DNA of 64,000 nucleotides from Aliikangiella maris (GTDB lineage: Bacteria > Pseudomonadota > Gammaproteobacteria > Enterobacterales > Kangiellaceae): NCBI RefSeq assembly GCF_040719265.1, contig NZ_JBFDAH010000001.1:412220-476219 (forward strand). The letters are read 5' to 3'. Below, in pieces: positions 63,891 through 64,000 of this stretch. The notes under the pieces were generated by a model. That model was not told where the DNA came from. It saw only the letters and a list, made by a program, of their open reading frames with translations, and did no database searches. How positions within the stretch are numbered: the stretch's first letter is position 1; every line of letters begins with the position of its first letter. Position numbers and translations under genes: made by a program.

Positions 63891-64000
63891 GACCCTGTAA
63901 AAAATTCTGTGTAACTGCCCTAGGTTAAACATAATCTTTTAATCGGTCTTCAAATTGAATCATAAATCGATTTAAGGCCGCTTTCCAATTTCTTATTGGC
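63891..64000 (-). mobile_element. IS256-family insertion sequence, right part cut by the window end
   Basis: Starts with an end of the type GACCCTGTAAAAAATTCTG, then TGTAACTGCC, which looks like an IS256-family terminal inverted repeat, and contains the 3' end of the transposase gene reading leftward. It begins 104 bp after the adk stop codon. The other end and target duplication lie outside the window. Confidence 0.75.
63925..64000 (-). CDS. IS256-family transposase, C-terminal fragment at window edge
   Basis: On the minus strand the last 75 bases read PIRNWKAALNRFMIQFEDRL then KDYV and a stop at 63927-63925. The PIRNW...ALNxF...FExR pattern is the C-terminal signature of IS256/mutator-type DDE transposases. 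The rest, including the catalytic residues, lies beyond the window, so whether the element is intact cannot be judged. Confidence 0.8.
   Translation of the reverse strand, partial: PIRNWKAALNRFMIQFEDRLKDYV

Noticed and set aside
1..64000. CRISPR arrays, prophage, tRNA or rRNA genes, toxin-antitoxin pairs
   Set aside because: None was recognised on reading both strands; small RNAs and tRNAs could still be missed by eye.

Overview
The window is chromosomal DNA from a low-GC (AT-rich) gammaproteobacterium. The evidence is the gene content and local order: suhB next to iscR, pepE-cmoA-cmoB, monomeric icd / cspD / clpS-clpA / infA / bpt-aat, a liuR-led leucine-catabolism cluster of the marine gammaproteobacterial type, and hemN beside an Fnr that keeps its Fe-S cysteines. 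I cannot name the genus. The organism looks like a heterotroph able to live with little or no oxygen: it has Fnr, oxygen-independent HemN, molybdopterin synthesis genes, an NnrS-type protein and the cbb3-oxidase assembly factor CcoS. No rRNA, tRNA or CRISPR array was recognised.

Layout. 0-2.5 kb: the 3' part of an RND/MMPL-type exporter. 2.6-9.4 kb: an iscR-sufBCDS-sufA-sufT-sufE operon on the minus strand, behind a promoter overlapping an IscR type-1 box. 9.4-16.3 kb: suhB, moaB, a DUF885 protein, a catalytically degenerate HD-GYP protein and an NnrS family protein. 16.4-19.7 kb: pepE-cmoA-cmoB and a TetR regulator. 20.3-23.6 kb: a Bax-like glucosaminidase, hemN (with an FNR box) and fnr. 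23.7-27.1 kb: molybdenum-cofactor genes mobA, moeA and moaA, the last behind a probable Moco riboswitch. 27.1-29.2 kb: a long regulatory region with tandem repeats, dyads and a perfect FNR box, then an outer-membrane porin. 29.3-40.2 kb: trhP (U32), a SafE-like membrane protein, a DUF2057 protein, ccoS, Yip1, DUF445, a remnant of an iorA-type ferredoxin subunit, a small basic protein, a FemAB-like acyltransferase, a large M14 metallopeptidase and rluE. 40.7-48.6 kb: icd, cspD, clpS, clpA, infA, bpt and aat. 48.7-60.1 kb: the liuR-controlled leucine/isovalerate degradation cluster ending with CoA transferase and thiolase. 60.4-64 kb: a small secreted protein, a MATE exporter, adk, and at the very end the start of an IS256-family insertion sequence.

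How the parts fit. Two Fe-S sensing regulators (IscR, Fnr) sit close to the Fe-S assembly operon and to Fe-S enzymes (MoaA, HemN). Fnr boxes at hemN and at the porin connect the anaerobic genes. ClpS, ClpA, Aat and Bpt together form an N-degron module. The liu cluster encodes a full route from isovaleryl-CoA to acetyl-CoA under a MerR-type regulator.

The less ordinary material is mostly non-coding or decayed: a branched RNA-like structure upstream of icd, an orphan terminator that suggests a small RNA between icd and cspD, three tandem 16-bp repeats upstream of the porin, a frameshifted iorA fragment, and a truncated IS256 transposase. I found no convincing large new multi-gene system; the window is mainly core metabolism.
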